Part shown: piece after piece, positions 29,088-36,963 of the stretch
Position numbering within the stretch: position 1 is the stretch's first letter
How the letters are laid out: each line of letters opens with the position of its first letter
NCBI GenBank assembly: GCA_019309485.1
Contig: JAFDGC010000032.1
Coordinates: 1-44,239, forward strand
Reading direction: 5' to 3'
DNA from: Deltaproteobacteria bacterium
GTDB lineage: Bacteria > Desulfobacterota > Desulfobacteria > Desulfobacterales > UBA2156
Length of the DNA stretch: 44,239 nt
Program-made: the position numbers and the translations under genes
Notes under the pieces: model-generated
Database searches by the model: none
What the model was told of the DNA's origin: nothing
What the model saw: only the letters and a program-made list of their open reading frames with translations

Positions 29088-29257
29088 GATTTGCTTTTTT
29101 GCGAGTCCATGAAGCGGCGGATAACCCGAATTTTCATGTGGATGAATGCGTAAAATTAATATTTATACCCAGTTTATCATGGTTTCCGCAAGCCGTAATT
29201 TGCCTTTTTGCTCGGTTTGGGATAAACGCGGTTTCTCCGGATTGGCCGGGCCGGCGG

Positions 29258-29299
29258 AAAAAAAGGCGGGCCACCGGTTTTCAACCGGTGATCCGCCTT
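29258..29299 (-). terminator. Rho-independent terminator downstream of paaK
   Basis: On the minus strand, a stem of AAGGCGG and CACCGGTT paired with their complements (29263-29269/29293-29299 and 29272-29279/29283-29290), with a small internal loop and a 3-base apex, is followed by seven T residues. It lies about 50 bases past the paaK stop. The remaining gap up to 29088 shows no gene or other clear signal. Confidence 0.85.
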
Positions 29300-29347
29300 C
29301 GATAACCTTGTGAATTGAACCGCTCCAGTGGTTGCAACGGGGACGGT

Positions 29348-30649
29348 TCAGCCTTTGGGCCGTTCGTCGATGACCCGCAGGGCCTTCCCTTCGCTCCGGG
29401 TGATGGTCTTGGGCGCCAGCAGCTCCACCTTCACGCCGATGCCGATCATCCCCTGGATATGGGCGCCGATCTTCTTTTCAACCTGTCCGCGTTTTTCTTC
29501 CCCTTGATCATAGACTTCCGGTTTGGCTTCCACGCGGACGCTGAGCTGATCCAGGTGCCCTTTTTTCCGGACCACCAGGACGTACTGGGGCAGGACTTCC
29601 TCCACGTCCAGCAAAAGGGCTTCGATCTGGGACGGGAACACGTTGACCCCGCTGATGATGAGCATGTCGTCGGAACGCCCGGTGATCTTGTCCATCTTGA
29701 TGAAGGTCCGGCCGCAGGCGCACGGCTCCCGGCGCAAGCGGGTAATGTCCTTGGTGCGGTAGCGGATCATGGGCATGGCCCGGCGCTGGATGGCGGTGAA
29801 GACGAGTTCCCCGGGTTCCCCCAGGGGGAGGGGCTCCAGGGTCACGGGGTCCACGATTTCGGCCAGGAAATGATCTTCATTGATGTGGAGGCCGTCCTGG
29901 GCTTCGCAGTCAAAGGCCACCCCGGGGCCGCACAGTTCGGTGAGGCCGTAGGCTTCCATGGCCTTGATCCCCATGCGCTCCTGGATTTCATCCCGCATGG
30001 CCGTGGTCCAGGGCTCGGCGCCGAACACGCCCACCCGCAGGGGGAGATCCCGGATGTCCACGCCCATCTCCTCGGCCCGCTCCGCAATGGTCAGGGCGTA
30101 GGAAGGGGTGCTGAAAAGGACCGTGGAACCGAAGTCCTTCATGAGGGTGATCTGTCTTTCGGTCATGCCCGAACTGGTGGGCACCACGGCGCACCCGATC
30201 CGGGTGGCGGCCTGATGGAATCCGAGCCCGCCGGTGAACAGGCCGTATCCGTAAGCGTTTTGAACGATATCGGTCTTCCGGATGCCCGCCGCCCAGAGGT
30301 TCCGTGTCATGCACTGGGTCCACTGCTCCAGATCTTCGGCGGTGTAGGGTCCGGTGATGGGTTTCCCGGTGGTGCCCGAGGAGGCGTGGATCCGCACCAA
30401 CTGTTCCATGGGAACCGCGCATAGGCCGAAAGGATAGTTGTCCCGCAGGTCGTTTTTCACCGTCACGGGGAGCTTGGCGAGATCCCGGACATGCTGAATG
30501 TCGGCGGGTTTGACGCCGTTTTCATCCAATTTTTTCCGGTAGAAAGGAATCTTTTCATACACCCATTCCAGGGTTTCCTTCAGTTTTTTCAACTGAAATG
30601 CTTGCATTTTTTCCGCGGGCATGCATTCGAATTGATCCTCCCAGGGCAT
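29348..30649 (-). CDS. paaK: Phenylacetate-CoA ligase
   Basis: A 433-residue adenylate-forming enzyme that activates arylacetates to CoA thioesters. Family motifs are the AMP-binding loop HASSGTTGKPI, YGLTELCGPG, the hinge IRYRTKD, and the C-terminal KITGRSDDMLIISGVNVFP. Start ATG 30649 follows GGAGGAAGGA. It is the third gene of iorA-iorB-paaK. IorAB yields arylacetyl-CoA from aromatic 2-oxoacids, so the ligase could salvage free arylacetate or run in the acid-forming direction to conserve ATP. Phenylacetate rather than indoleacetate is the family default, not shown directly. Confidence 0.92.
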   Translation of the reverse strand: MPWEDQFECMPAEKMQAFQLKKLKETLEWVYEKIPFYRKKLDENGVKPADIQHVRDLAKLPVTVKNDLRDNYPFGLCAVPMEQLVRIHASSGTTGKPITGPYTAEDLEQWTQCMTRNLWAAGIRKTDIVQNAYGYGLFTGGLGFHQAATRIGCAVVPTSSGMTERQITLMKDFGSTVLFSTPSYALTIAERAEEMGVDIRDLPLRVGVFGAEPWTTAMRDEIQERMGIKAMEAYGLTELCGPGVAFDCEAQDGLHINEDHFLAEIVDPVTLEPLPLGEPGELVFTAIQRRAMPMIRYRTKDITRLRREPCACGRTFIKMDKITGRSDDMLIISGVNVFPSQIEALLLDVEEVLPQYVLVVRKKGHLDQLSVRVEAKPEVYDQGEEKRGQVEKKIGAHIQGMIGIGVKVELLAPKTITRSEGKALRVIDERPKG

Positions 30650-30692
30650 TTCCTTCCTCCTTGGCTGATGTTGGTTCCGGATATTCCGGCAC

Positions 30693-31283
30693 TTATTGCG
30701 CCGCGGCCGAAAATCCCAGTTCAAAAGCGTTCAAGTTCACTTCCGTAAAGGCTTTTTTCGTCTTGGTTTGAATGACGGTCTTCACTTGGTCCGCGGTCAG
30801 CGGCACGGTCTGCGTCCGGATCAGCGCCCCCAGGAGCACCATGTTCACGGCCATGACGTTTCCGGCCTGTTTCGCCAGCTCCGCCGCGTTGAAGGCGATG
30901 AGTTTCCGGGTTTTGGCGCCGATGAGATCCTGGAGTTGTTTTAAGTCCGGGTAGACCCCTTTCCCGATATTGACGGTGAAGGGCATGAGCGGGGAAAGGT
31001 TCGTGATCACCAGGGTATCGGCGTTGCATTTATTCAGGGCGCGAAGGGTTTCCGACGGCTCGAATCCCACCAGGACGTCGGCTTCGCCGTTGGAGATGAT
31101 GGTGCTTTGGGCATCCCCGAACACGATGGCGGACTCCACCACGCCGCCCCGCTGGGCCATGCCGTGGATTTCGCTCATGCGGATGGGGATATCCGCCGAA
31201 AGGGCCGCTTCTCCCAGGACCTTGGAGGCCAGCAGGTTCCCCTGTCCCCCCACCGCTACGATGATGACTCGCGTTGTCTTCAT
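30693..31283 (-). CDS. iorB: Indolepyruvate ferredoxin oxidoreductase, beta subunit
   Basis: A 196-residue gamma-type domain of 2-oxoacid:ferredoxin oxidoreductases. Visible features are the N-terminal VIIVAVGGQGNLLASKVLGEAA, SEIHGMAQRGGVVES and the mid-protein GFEPSETLRAL. It forms the heterotetramer with IorA for oxidative decarboxylation of arylpyruvates. ATG 31283 (MKTTRV) is preferred to an in-frame TTG nine bases upstream. It is 68 bases after iorA and 43 before paaK on the minus strand. Confidence 0.92.
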   Translation of the reverse strand: MKTTRVIIVAVGGQGNLLASKVLGEAALSADIPIRMSEIHGMAQRGGVVESAIVFGDAQSTIISNGEADVLVGFEPSETLRALNKCNADTLVITNLSPLMPFTVNIGKGVYPDLKQLQDLIGAKTRKLIAFNAAELAKQAGNVMAVNMVLLGALIRTQTVPLTADQVKTVIQTKTKKAFTEVNLNAFELGFSAAAQ

Positions 31284-31351
31284 TGGATCCAATCCTGTTT
31301 GTTGAAATGGGTTAATCCGTTAAATTCCCGCCCCAAAGGCCCGGGGGACCT

Positions 31352-33214
31352 TCATGCCGATGCCTTTTCCGTCTTGACCGGCAGGATGGCGTTTTCCGGG
31401 CAGATCTGCGCGCAGACCGCACACCCCGTGCACTGGTCCGGGTCGATGTTCACTTTCCCGTCCCAGACGAAAAAGGCCGGGCAGGCGATGCTCAGGCAAT
31501 CCCGGTGATTCTTGCACTTCTCCGTGACGCGGAAGGGTTTTCCTTTGGCCAGTCCCAGGCTCTTGGCGTAAAGGACGCACATCTCCTCGGAAATGACCAC
31601 GGAGACGCCTTTGAAGTTGACGGCCTCCCGGATGGCCTCGATGCTTTTATTCACCCGGTAGGGTTTGATCTTGACGACAAAGGGGACGCCGAGGCCTTTG
31701 ACGACGTTTTCGATGGAAAGGCGGCCGTAGCCGTTCAGTTGGAGCAGCCCCATGTCCACGCCGGGATGGGGCTGGTGGCCCGTCATGGCCGTGGTCCCGT
31801 TGTCGAGGATCACCAGGGTCAGATCGTGGTTGTTGAAGATGGCGTTGATGAGTCCAGGGATGCCCGAATGAAAAAAGGTGGAATCGCCGATAAAGGAGAT
31901 GACTTTCCGGTTAGTGGCCTTGGAAAAGCCCCCGGCCGTCCCCGTGGACGAGCCCATGCACAAGAGGAAATCGGCCATGGAAAGGGGCGGAAGGACCCCC
32001 AGGGTGTAGCAGCCGATGTCCGTGGGATAAACGGTTTCCATTCCCTCCACGGCCTTCTTGACGGCATGGTAGGTGGCCCGGTGGGAACACCCGGCGCAAA
32101 GGGTCGGCGGCCGGGCCGGGACTTCCGGGGCATCCGAGACATCCACGGCGGCCGGCCGGGAGTAAGGGATCCCGAAATACGCGGCGATGCGCTCGCGGAC
32201 CATTCCCGGGTCGAACTCGTAAAGCCGGGAGAAGAGCGTTTCCCCTTTTCCGCGGATCTCCACCGTGTTTCCGTCCTCCTGGGCAAAGGCCTTCACGGCT
32301 TCTTCCATGTAGGGTTCGCCTTCTTCCACCACCAGGACTTTTTCACAGTCTTTGAGGAATTCCTTGACCAGGGATGTCGGCATGGGGTGAGAAAAGCCGA
32401 TGCGCAAAATTTTTACTTTCCCGGCGATGTTAAGATCCTTCACGGCGTCTTTTACGTAGGCATGGCTCACGCCGTTGCAGATGATCCCCCAGGCCCCGTC
32501 GCCTTCCGTGAAGTTCAAGTGCGATTTTTCGGAAAGGCCCTGGGCCTGTTGGATATGTTCCAGGAGTTTGACGTGGAGTTTCCGGGAGACCGCCGGGACG
32601 GTGACCAGGTTGAGGGGATCCTTTTTGAAGTCCCCTTTCACCGTCCGGGGGCGCATGGGGCCCAGGGTGACGACGGCGGTGGAGTGGTTAATGCGGGTGG
32701 TGGTCCGGATGATGACCGGTTCCTGAAGCTGTTCGGAGATGTCGAAGGCATACGGGACCAGGTCCTTGGCCTCTTCCACCGAAGACGGCTCCAGTACCGG
32801 GAGTCCGGAGAGTTTGCCGTAATACCGGTTGTCCTGCTCGTTCTGGCTGGAAAACATGTAGGGGTCGTCGGCGGTGAGAACCACCATTCCTCCCTTGATC
32901 CCCACGTAGGCCAGGGTCATGAGGGCGTCGGCGGCCACGTTGAGGCCCACGTGCTTCATGACCGCCATGCTGCGGAGGCCGCAATTGGCCGCGGCGGCGG
33001 CGGTTTCGAGGGCGACTTTTTCATTGGTGCTGTATTCGAAGTAAAGGTCGCTTTCCTGGGACATCTGGAAAAAATTCAAGGAAATTTCCGAAGAGGGCGT
33101 CCCCGGGTATGTGCTGGTGAAGGCCACTCCACCTTCGATGGCCCCCCGGGCGATGGCCTCGTTGCCCAAAAGGAGCAGTTTTTCGCCCACCTGGTCCGAT
33201 AGTAGCTTGTGCAT
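31352..33214 (-). CDS. iorA: Indolepyruvate ferredoxin oxidoreductase, alpha subunit
   Basis: A 620-residue TPP and iron-sulfur enzyme subunit converting aryl-2-oxoacids plus CoA to arylacetyl-CoA, CO2 and reduced ferredoxin. The N-terminal pyrimidine-binding domain has TSTYPGTPSSEI. The TPP domain has CAGCSHRATYHAV and GDSTFFHSGIPGL with the downstream Asn motif. The C-terminal ferredoxin region carries two Cys clusters (CKNHRDCLSIACP and CTGCAVCAQICPENA). ATG 33214 follows AAGGAAAGGA. The aromatic amino acid fermentation role fits the linked paaK. Confidence 0.94.
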   Translation of the reverse strand: MHKLLSDQVGEKLLLLGNEAIARGAIEGGVAFTSTYPGTPSSEISLNFFQMSQESDLYFEYSTNEKVALETAAAAANCGLRSMAVMKHVGLNVAADALMTLAYVGIKGGMVVLTADDPYMFSSQNEQDNRYYGKLSGLPVLEPSSVEEAKDLVPYAFDISEQLQEPVIIRTTTRINHSTAVVTLGPMRPRTVKGDFKKDPLNLVTVPAVSRKLHVKLLEHIQQAQGLSEKSHLNFTEGDGAWGIICNGVSHAYVKDAVKDLNIAGKVKILRIGFSHPMPTSLVKEFLKDCEKVLVVEEGEPYMEEAVKAFAQEDGNTVEIRGKGETLFSRLYEFDPGMVRERIAAYFGIPYSRPAAVDVSDAPEVPARPPTLCAGCSHRATYHAVKKAVEGMETVYPTDIGCYTLGVLPPLSMADFLLCMGSSTGTAGGFSKATNRKVISFIGDSTFFHSGIPGLINAIFNNHDLTLVILDNGTTAMTGHQPHPGVDMGLLQLNGYGRLSIENVVKGLGVPFVVKIKPYRVNKSIEAIREAVNFKGVSVVISEEMCVLYAKSLGLAKGKPFRVTEKCKNHRDCLSIACPAFFVWDGKVNIDPDQCTGCAVCAQICPENAILPVKTEKASA

Positions 33215-33251
33215 GGTCCTTTCCTTCCAAGTAACTTCAATGTGTTGTTTT

Positions 33252-33280
33252 CGATACCGATACCGATACCGATTTTGATA
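33252..33280 (+). repeat. Solo hexamer array (CGATAC)3, right-end type
   Basis: Three tandem CGATAC units ending in CGATTTTGATA, within the transcribed leader of iorA. The unit is the complement of the ATCGGK hexamer found in the arrays at 38331, 38768, 40693 and 40984. The orientation matches the right-hand arrays of those loci, but no left-hand partner is seen nearby. Confidence 0.75.
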
Positions 33281-33301
33281 AACCCTGTATTTCTAATGTT
33301 C

Positions 33302-33349
33302 TTGGACCCTTGGACCCTTGGACCCTTGGACCCTTGGACCCTCAAACCC
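33302..33349 (+). repeat. Octamer array (TTGGACCC)5
   Basis: Five perfect tandem TTGGACCC units plus a degenerate sixth (TCAAACCC). It begins 21 bases after the hexamer array. The four-helix-bundle locus shows a similar octamer tract (TTGACCCC/TCGACCCC) in the same relative place after its right-hand hexamer array, with TGTTCTT just before each. Confidence 0.85.
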
Positions 33350-33454
33350 TTTTTTCCTTTCAAGCACCCTCAACACGTTACTTTATGATGAATCCTCGCC
33401 AGAGGCGGGGTGCGGCGCTAACCCGAAGGAAACCGGTTTTGTCGAGCAAAAGCT

Positions 33455-33483
33455 ACATTACAGCTACAATACAGTTAAGTCAA
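33455..33483 (-). promoter_or_regulatory. Candidate promoter and operator of iorA-iorB-paaK
   Basis: Minus strand: TTGACT (33483-33478), a 17-base spacer, TAATGT (33460-33455). A direct repeat of TGTATTGTAGC / TGTAATGTAGC overlaps the spacer and -10, a likely regulator site. This gives iorA a leader of about 230 bases that contains the hexamer and octamer arrays. The -35 lies 8 bases beyond the stop of the upstream GTPase gene. Confidence 0.5.
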
Positions 33484-33490
33484 GAAAATT

Positions 33491-34954
33491 TTAGTCTTGT
33501 TTTTTTTCTTTTTCCGCGGTGAGGGCGGCCAGGAAGGGCCCGGGGGGTTCGGTGACCGGGACATCGGGGCGCAGCGCGGCCAATTCATTGAGGGCTTCCC
33601 GGATCTCCTTGGAGCCGCGCTCGTACACAGCATGAACGGTTTCCATGTCCCGCTTCACGTTCCCCGTGGAGAAGCGGCCAGCGGTCTTTTTCAGGTAGGA
33701 AAGGACCGGTTCCCGCACCGCCGCCCAGGTATCCCGGCGGCTCTGATTTTCTTTGGAGGTGAGTGCATCGATGTTTCTAAGGGCTTTCCGATGGAACCGG
33801 TCCCGCAACAGCTTCATTACCGCGGCCAGCCACACGAGCATCAGCGCCGTGGCCACGCCGGCGCCCATCAGGAGCATGAGGTAAGGGTCCCCCAGCCCGG
33901 TGTAGGCCGCAACGAAAGAAACGCCCGCCGCGGCCCCGGCCGCGCTGAGGAAAAGACCCGCCAACACCTGCTTGAAGGCCGCCTTCCGGGATTCCCGGCG
34001 GTAGCTCAAAAGGGCTTCCAGGAAGTGGCTCAAGCGTTCGCTGTGAGTCTCCACGAAGGTGGCCAGGTTGTCCAGGCGATACCGGGGCGCCTCGAGGACG
34101 GCGTTTTTGAGGTCTTCCCGCTGGTTTTCCAAATATTTGAGGTAGCCCGTCTCCCGGTCCTCCCGGTGCTGCTGCGCGGCCACCACCCGGGGCGAATAGG
34201 TCAAATGGATCATGGGGATGTCTTTCCGCCCCGTGATCTGGGAAAGGTTCCAGCACAGGGTCCCGTAGACACGCAGCAGGTCGTTCAAGGAGCCGCACTC
34301 GTCGATGCGGTTGAGGACAAAGAGGATTCGGTCCTCAAAGGTGCGGGAGGGAAGGGTGTCCCGGAGGCTGGTGTGGGTCTCCCGGACGGTGCCGGCCTTG
34401 TGGGGGTCGAAGAGGACCAGGATCAAATCCGCGATATGGGCGAGGTCCCCGATGACTTCCTGGTAATCGTATCCGCGGTCCCGTTCGGTGATGCTGTCCA
34501 GCATCCCCGGGGTGTCGATGACCGCCAGGGTTTTGAGGAACGGAGAGACCACCCGCTTCAACCGGAAATGGGCGGAGAAGCGCTGCCCGTGCCTTTTGAG
34601 GGACTCGAAGGGGAATTCCGGATCGTTGAGGAGGTACTTCCCGTCCCGTTCTTCCGTGACCCGGACAGGTCCGTCCACCGCCTCCTTTTCATCCAGGGTG
34701 ATGACGGTGAAAGAATCGTCGGTGGGGGCCTGGCCGGTGGTCTGGATGTCGGCGCCTAAAAAGTCGTTGATCAGCGCCGATTTACCCGAGGAATAGTTTC
34801 CCATCACCAGGACCAGGGGCCGCCACTTGATGCTGATCTCCAGGGGGGTTTCACTGTAGCCGTATCGCAGGGCCACCGGGGTCAACAGATCCCGGACGAT
34901 TTCCTGCAGTTCGGACCGCAGGGCATTGATATAATTTTCCCGGTAAATTTGCAT
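33491..34954 (-). CDS. EHD/dynamin-like GTPase with two membrane helices
   Basis: A 487-residue large P-loop NTPase. G1 is GNYSSGKS (52-59), switch region APTDDSFTVIT, G3 DTPGM (147-151), G4 NRID (215-218). RGYDYQEVI, ILVLFDPHKAG and VYGTLCWNL resemble eukaryotic EHD proteins (which have RGYDF..V, LLFDAHK and VYGALMW at equivalent places), by recollection. After helical stretches, two hydrophobic helices lie at about 325-350 and 355-378, where EHD has its lipid-binding tip and EH domain. The role is probably membrane remodelling at the inner membrane. Start ATG 34954. It precedes the iorA promoter on the same strand but is likely a separate unit. Confidence 0.82.
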   Translation of the reverse strand: MQIYRENYINALRSELQEIVRDLLTPVALRYGYSETPLEISIKWRPLVLVMGNYSSGKSALINDFLGADIQTTGQAPTDDSFTVITLDEKEAVDGPVRVTEERDGKYLLNDPEFPFESLKRHGQRFSAHFRLKRVVSPFLKTLAVIDTPGMLDSITERDRGYDYQEVIGDLAHIADLILVLFDPHKAGTVRETHTSLRDTLPSRTFEDRILFVLNRIDECGSLNDLLRVYGTLCWNLSQITGRKDIPMIHLTYSPRVVAAQQHREDRETGYLKYLENQREDLKNAVLEAPRYRLDNLATFVETHSERLSHFLEALLSYRRESRKAAFKQVLAGLFLSAAGAAAGVSFVAAYTGLGDPYLMLLMGAGVATALMLVWLAAVMKLLRDRFHRKALRNIDALTSKENQSRRDTWAAVREPVLSYLKKTAGRFSTGNVKRDMETVHAVYERGSKEIREALNELAALRPDVPVTEPPGPFLAALTAEKEKKQD

Positions 34955-34974
34955 ACGCCGCCAAAAACTTCGTT

Positions 34975-35049
34975 GGACCTAAGCTGAGCGTTTCAAATTT
35001 TTTGAAACAGTTAAATTGGTAATAATTTTTTTGAAACGCTCAACTTAGG
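34975..35049. repeat. Dispersed repeat family R2, copy 1 (complete inverted repeat)
   Basis: Left arm CTAAGCTGAGCGTTTCAAA (34979-34997) is the inverted complement of 35030-35048 with one mismatch. The left half also holds its own hairpin GTTTCAAA/TTTGAAAC. A second copy without the right arm is at 36814, and a 16-base edge is at 16908. It lies in the gap between the divergent GTPase gene and the FmdB-like gene. It resembles a MITE or a paired operator. Confidence 0.75.
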
Positions 35050-35185
35050 TTGGAGCCAGTAGCTATCAGAACCCGGCCATGGCGTCAATATCCATTCGGG
35101 GGCGTCCGGGGAGAAAAAAACCTTGTTTTTTTAACTAAAATCGACTAGATTAAGAATCATCATCATCTTTCCCAGGAGGGCGGAT

Positions 35186-35353
35186 ATGCCGACATACCCG
35201 TTTTACTGTGAAAAATGTAAAAAGACGTTCGAGTTGAATCTCAAGTTGTCCGAGTACGACAAGAAGAAGACTTTCCAGTGCCCCAAGTGTAAGGGAACAA
35301 AGGTCCGGCGGGAGATCGCCGCTTTTCAGACCATCACGTCAAAGAAGAGTTAA
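35186..35353 (+). CDS. FmdB-like zinc ribbon small protein
   Basis: A 55-residue protein with Cys pairs CEKC and CPKC about 25 residues apart, preceded by MPTYPFY, matching the FmdB/CxxC-CxxC putative regulatory family. The FmdB name comes from a formamidase regulator, and most members have no known target. ATG 35186 is preceded by AGGAGG. It is followed by the cyclase gene after 187 bases on the same strand; the gap holds no other gene. Confidence 0.8.
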   Translation: MPTYPFYCEKCKKTFELNLKLSEYDKKKTFQCPKCKGTKVRREIAAFQTITSKKS

Positions 35354-35540
35354 GCGCCGAATCCTCTCCGCAGCCGGAACCGGAGCCCTTTCCGCGCGGT
35401 GGATTTACACGTTTTTTGACCCGCCTTTCGGCACGAAAAGTCCGGTGCCGAGGAGAGGGGGTGTTTTTCTTTTTCAGGAGGCGCAACCCCGTGACCCCGT
35501 GTGATCCCCGGGGATGGACGTCTCTGCAGGGGGTCCGACC

Positions 35541-36803
35541 ATGGAGGTCACCCGTACCGGACAATTCATCCTTTCCCACCAAAGCTGCCGGAGTGACGAC
35601 ATCCAGAAGGGGCTTTTGCGCCAGAAGGACCTTTCCGGGAAAGGGGCCTATCGCCCCATCGGCCAGATCCTCGTGGAGTCGGGGTCGTTGTCCCCGGAGG
35701 GCCTGACCCGTGCCTTGGAACAACAATGCCTGGAAGTCCTGGGCCGGTCGGAGATCTTCGGCGGGCTTACCAGGGCGATCCTGGAGAAGGTGATCCTCGA
35801 AACGCCTTTGAAGACATACCCTGTGGGCACTGTGCTCATGCGGCAGGACGAAGTCGGAAAGCAGTTTTACCTGCTCGTTTCGGGGAAGGCCCGGGCCTTT
35901 CGAATCAGCGGTTCCGGCCTGGAGATTCCCCTGGCGGAATTCGGGCCGGGGCAGGGATTCGGGGAAATATCGGTCCTTGCCCGGCGCCCCCGCACCGCCT
36001 TTGTCCAGTTGGTTCAGCCCTCCAGTTTTCTTCTCTTTTCCGAAGAGCATTTCTTCAGGATGTGCCGGGAGTGCCCGGATCTGTCCATGGCGGTCATCCG
36101 CATGCTGTGCGAGCGGCTGACAAGCGGGAACCTGGCCCTGGACCGGATCAGCGACGAGGAGTTTTCTGTGCGGCGGCTTTTCGGCCGGTTCGTGGCCCCT
36201 GAAGTCCGCGACGAGATCCTGGCCGGCCGCATCTCCCTGGACGGCGAAGTGCGCACCGTCACCCTCCTTTTTTCGGATTTGAGGGATTTTACACCGTTAA
36301 CGGAATCGACGCCGCCCAAGACCATGGTGAGCATTTTAAACGCCTACTTCACGGAGATGACCCAGGCCATCCTCTCCGAAAACGGTGTGGTGCTGCAATA
36401 TGTGGGCGACGAAGTGGAGGCCGTTTTCGGCGCGCCCCTGGCCCTTCCGGATCATCCGGACCGGGCCGTCCGGGCCGCCCTGAAGATGTGCAAACGCCTG
36501 GCCACCTTGAACAACCGGCTGGAACGGACGGACACGCCTCCCCTGCGGCATGGCATCGGGATCCACACCGGGGAAGTGGTGGCGGCCAACATCGGGAGCC
36601 CGGACCGGAAGGTCTACGCCATGGTGGGGGCCACGGTGAATCTGGCCTCCCGGGTGCAAAACGAAAATAAAACATTTTCCACCGATATCCTCATCACCGC
36701 CGCCACCCGGACGGGACTGAAAGAATCCTATACCCTCCGGGATCTGGACCCGGTATCTCTGAAAGGGGTGCGGGATCCGGTTTCGCTGACGGAGGTGCTG
36801 TAA
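35541..36803 (+). CDS. cNMP-binding domain / class III nucleotidyl cyclase fusion
   Basis: A 420-residue soluble protein. Residues 35-70 look like a GspE/MshE N-terminal motif (IGQILVESGSLSPEGLTRALEQQ, 40-62). Residues 80-195 form a cyclic-nucleotide-binding barrel (GKQFYLLVSGKARAF, FGEISVLARRPRTA). Residues 225-420 are a class III cyclase: metal ligands Asp246 (FSDLRDFT) and Asp290 (GDEVEAVFG), transition-state Asn367 and Arg371 (VNLASR). The purine-selecting Lys and Asp/Thr are replaced by Gln286 and Ala360, so ATP specificity is uncertain. ATG 35541 has GCAGGGGG; ATG 35514 is an alternative. Product binding to its own cNMP domain would give feedback. Confidence 0.85.
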   Translation: MEVTRTGQFILSHQSCRSDDIQKGLLRQKDLSGKGAYRPIGQILVESGSLSPEGLTRALEQQCLEVLGRSEIFGGLTRAILEKVILETPLKTYPVGTVLMRQDEVGKQFYLLVSGKARAFRISGSGLEIPLAEFGPGQGFGEISVLARRPRTAFVQLVQPSSFLLFSEEHFFRMCRECPDLSMAVIRMLCERLTSGNLALDRISDEEFSVRRLFGRFVAPEVRDEILAGRISLDGEVRTVTLLFSDLRDFTPLTESTPPKTMVSILNAYFTEMTQAILSENGVVLQYVGDEVEAVFGAPLALPDHPDRAVRAALKMCKRLATLNNRLERTDTPPLRHGIGIHTGEVVAANIGSPDRKVYAMVGATVNLASRVQNENKTFSTDILITAATRTGLKESYTLRDLDPVSLKGVRDPVSLTEVL

Positions 36804-36813
36804 AAAAGATTCT

Positions 36814-36865
36814 CCTAAGCTGAGCGTTTCAAATTTTTGAAACAGTTAACTTGTTAATAATTTTA
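36814..36865. repeat. Dispersed repeat family R2, copy 2 (left part)
   Basis: Matches 34978-35030 nearly base for base: CCTAAGCTGAGCGTTTCAAA, the internal TTTGAAAC hairpin partner, then the AT-rich GTTAA...TAATAATTTT tail. The right arm is missing. It lies 10 bases after the cyclase stop, where the hairpin with its T-rich neighbourhood might help end transcription. The rest of the gap to 36963 shows nothing else. Confidence 0.75.
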
Positions 36866-36963
36866 AGGAATTCTGCTTCCTTTCCCGCTTTTCCCCTCCC
36901 CCTTTACAACCAGAGGCCCGGATGCTATCAATGGCCACAAACGCCCATCAATGAAAGGATTCC

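Noticed and set aside
31505-33202. Open frame of 565 codons opposite iorA
   Set aside because: It is the antisense of a strongly supported gene; the translation is Gly/Asp/His-rich without motifs, typical of shadows in GC-rich coding DNA.
33302-33349. Tandem TTGGACCC units as a CRISPR array
   Set aside because: Units are 8 bases with no spacers and no cas genes nearby; this is a simple tandem repeat.
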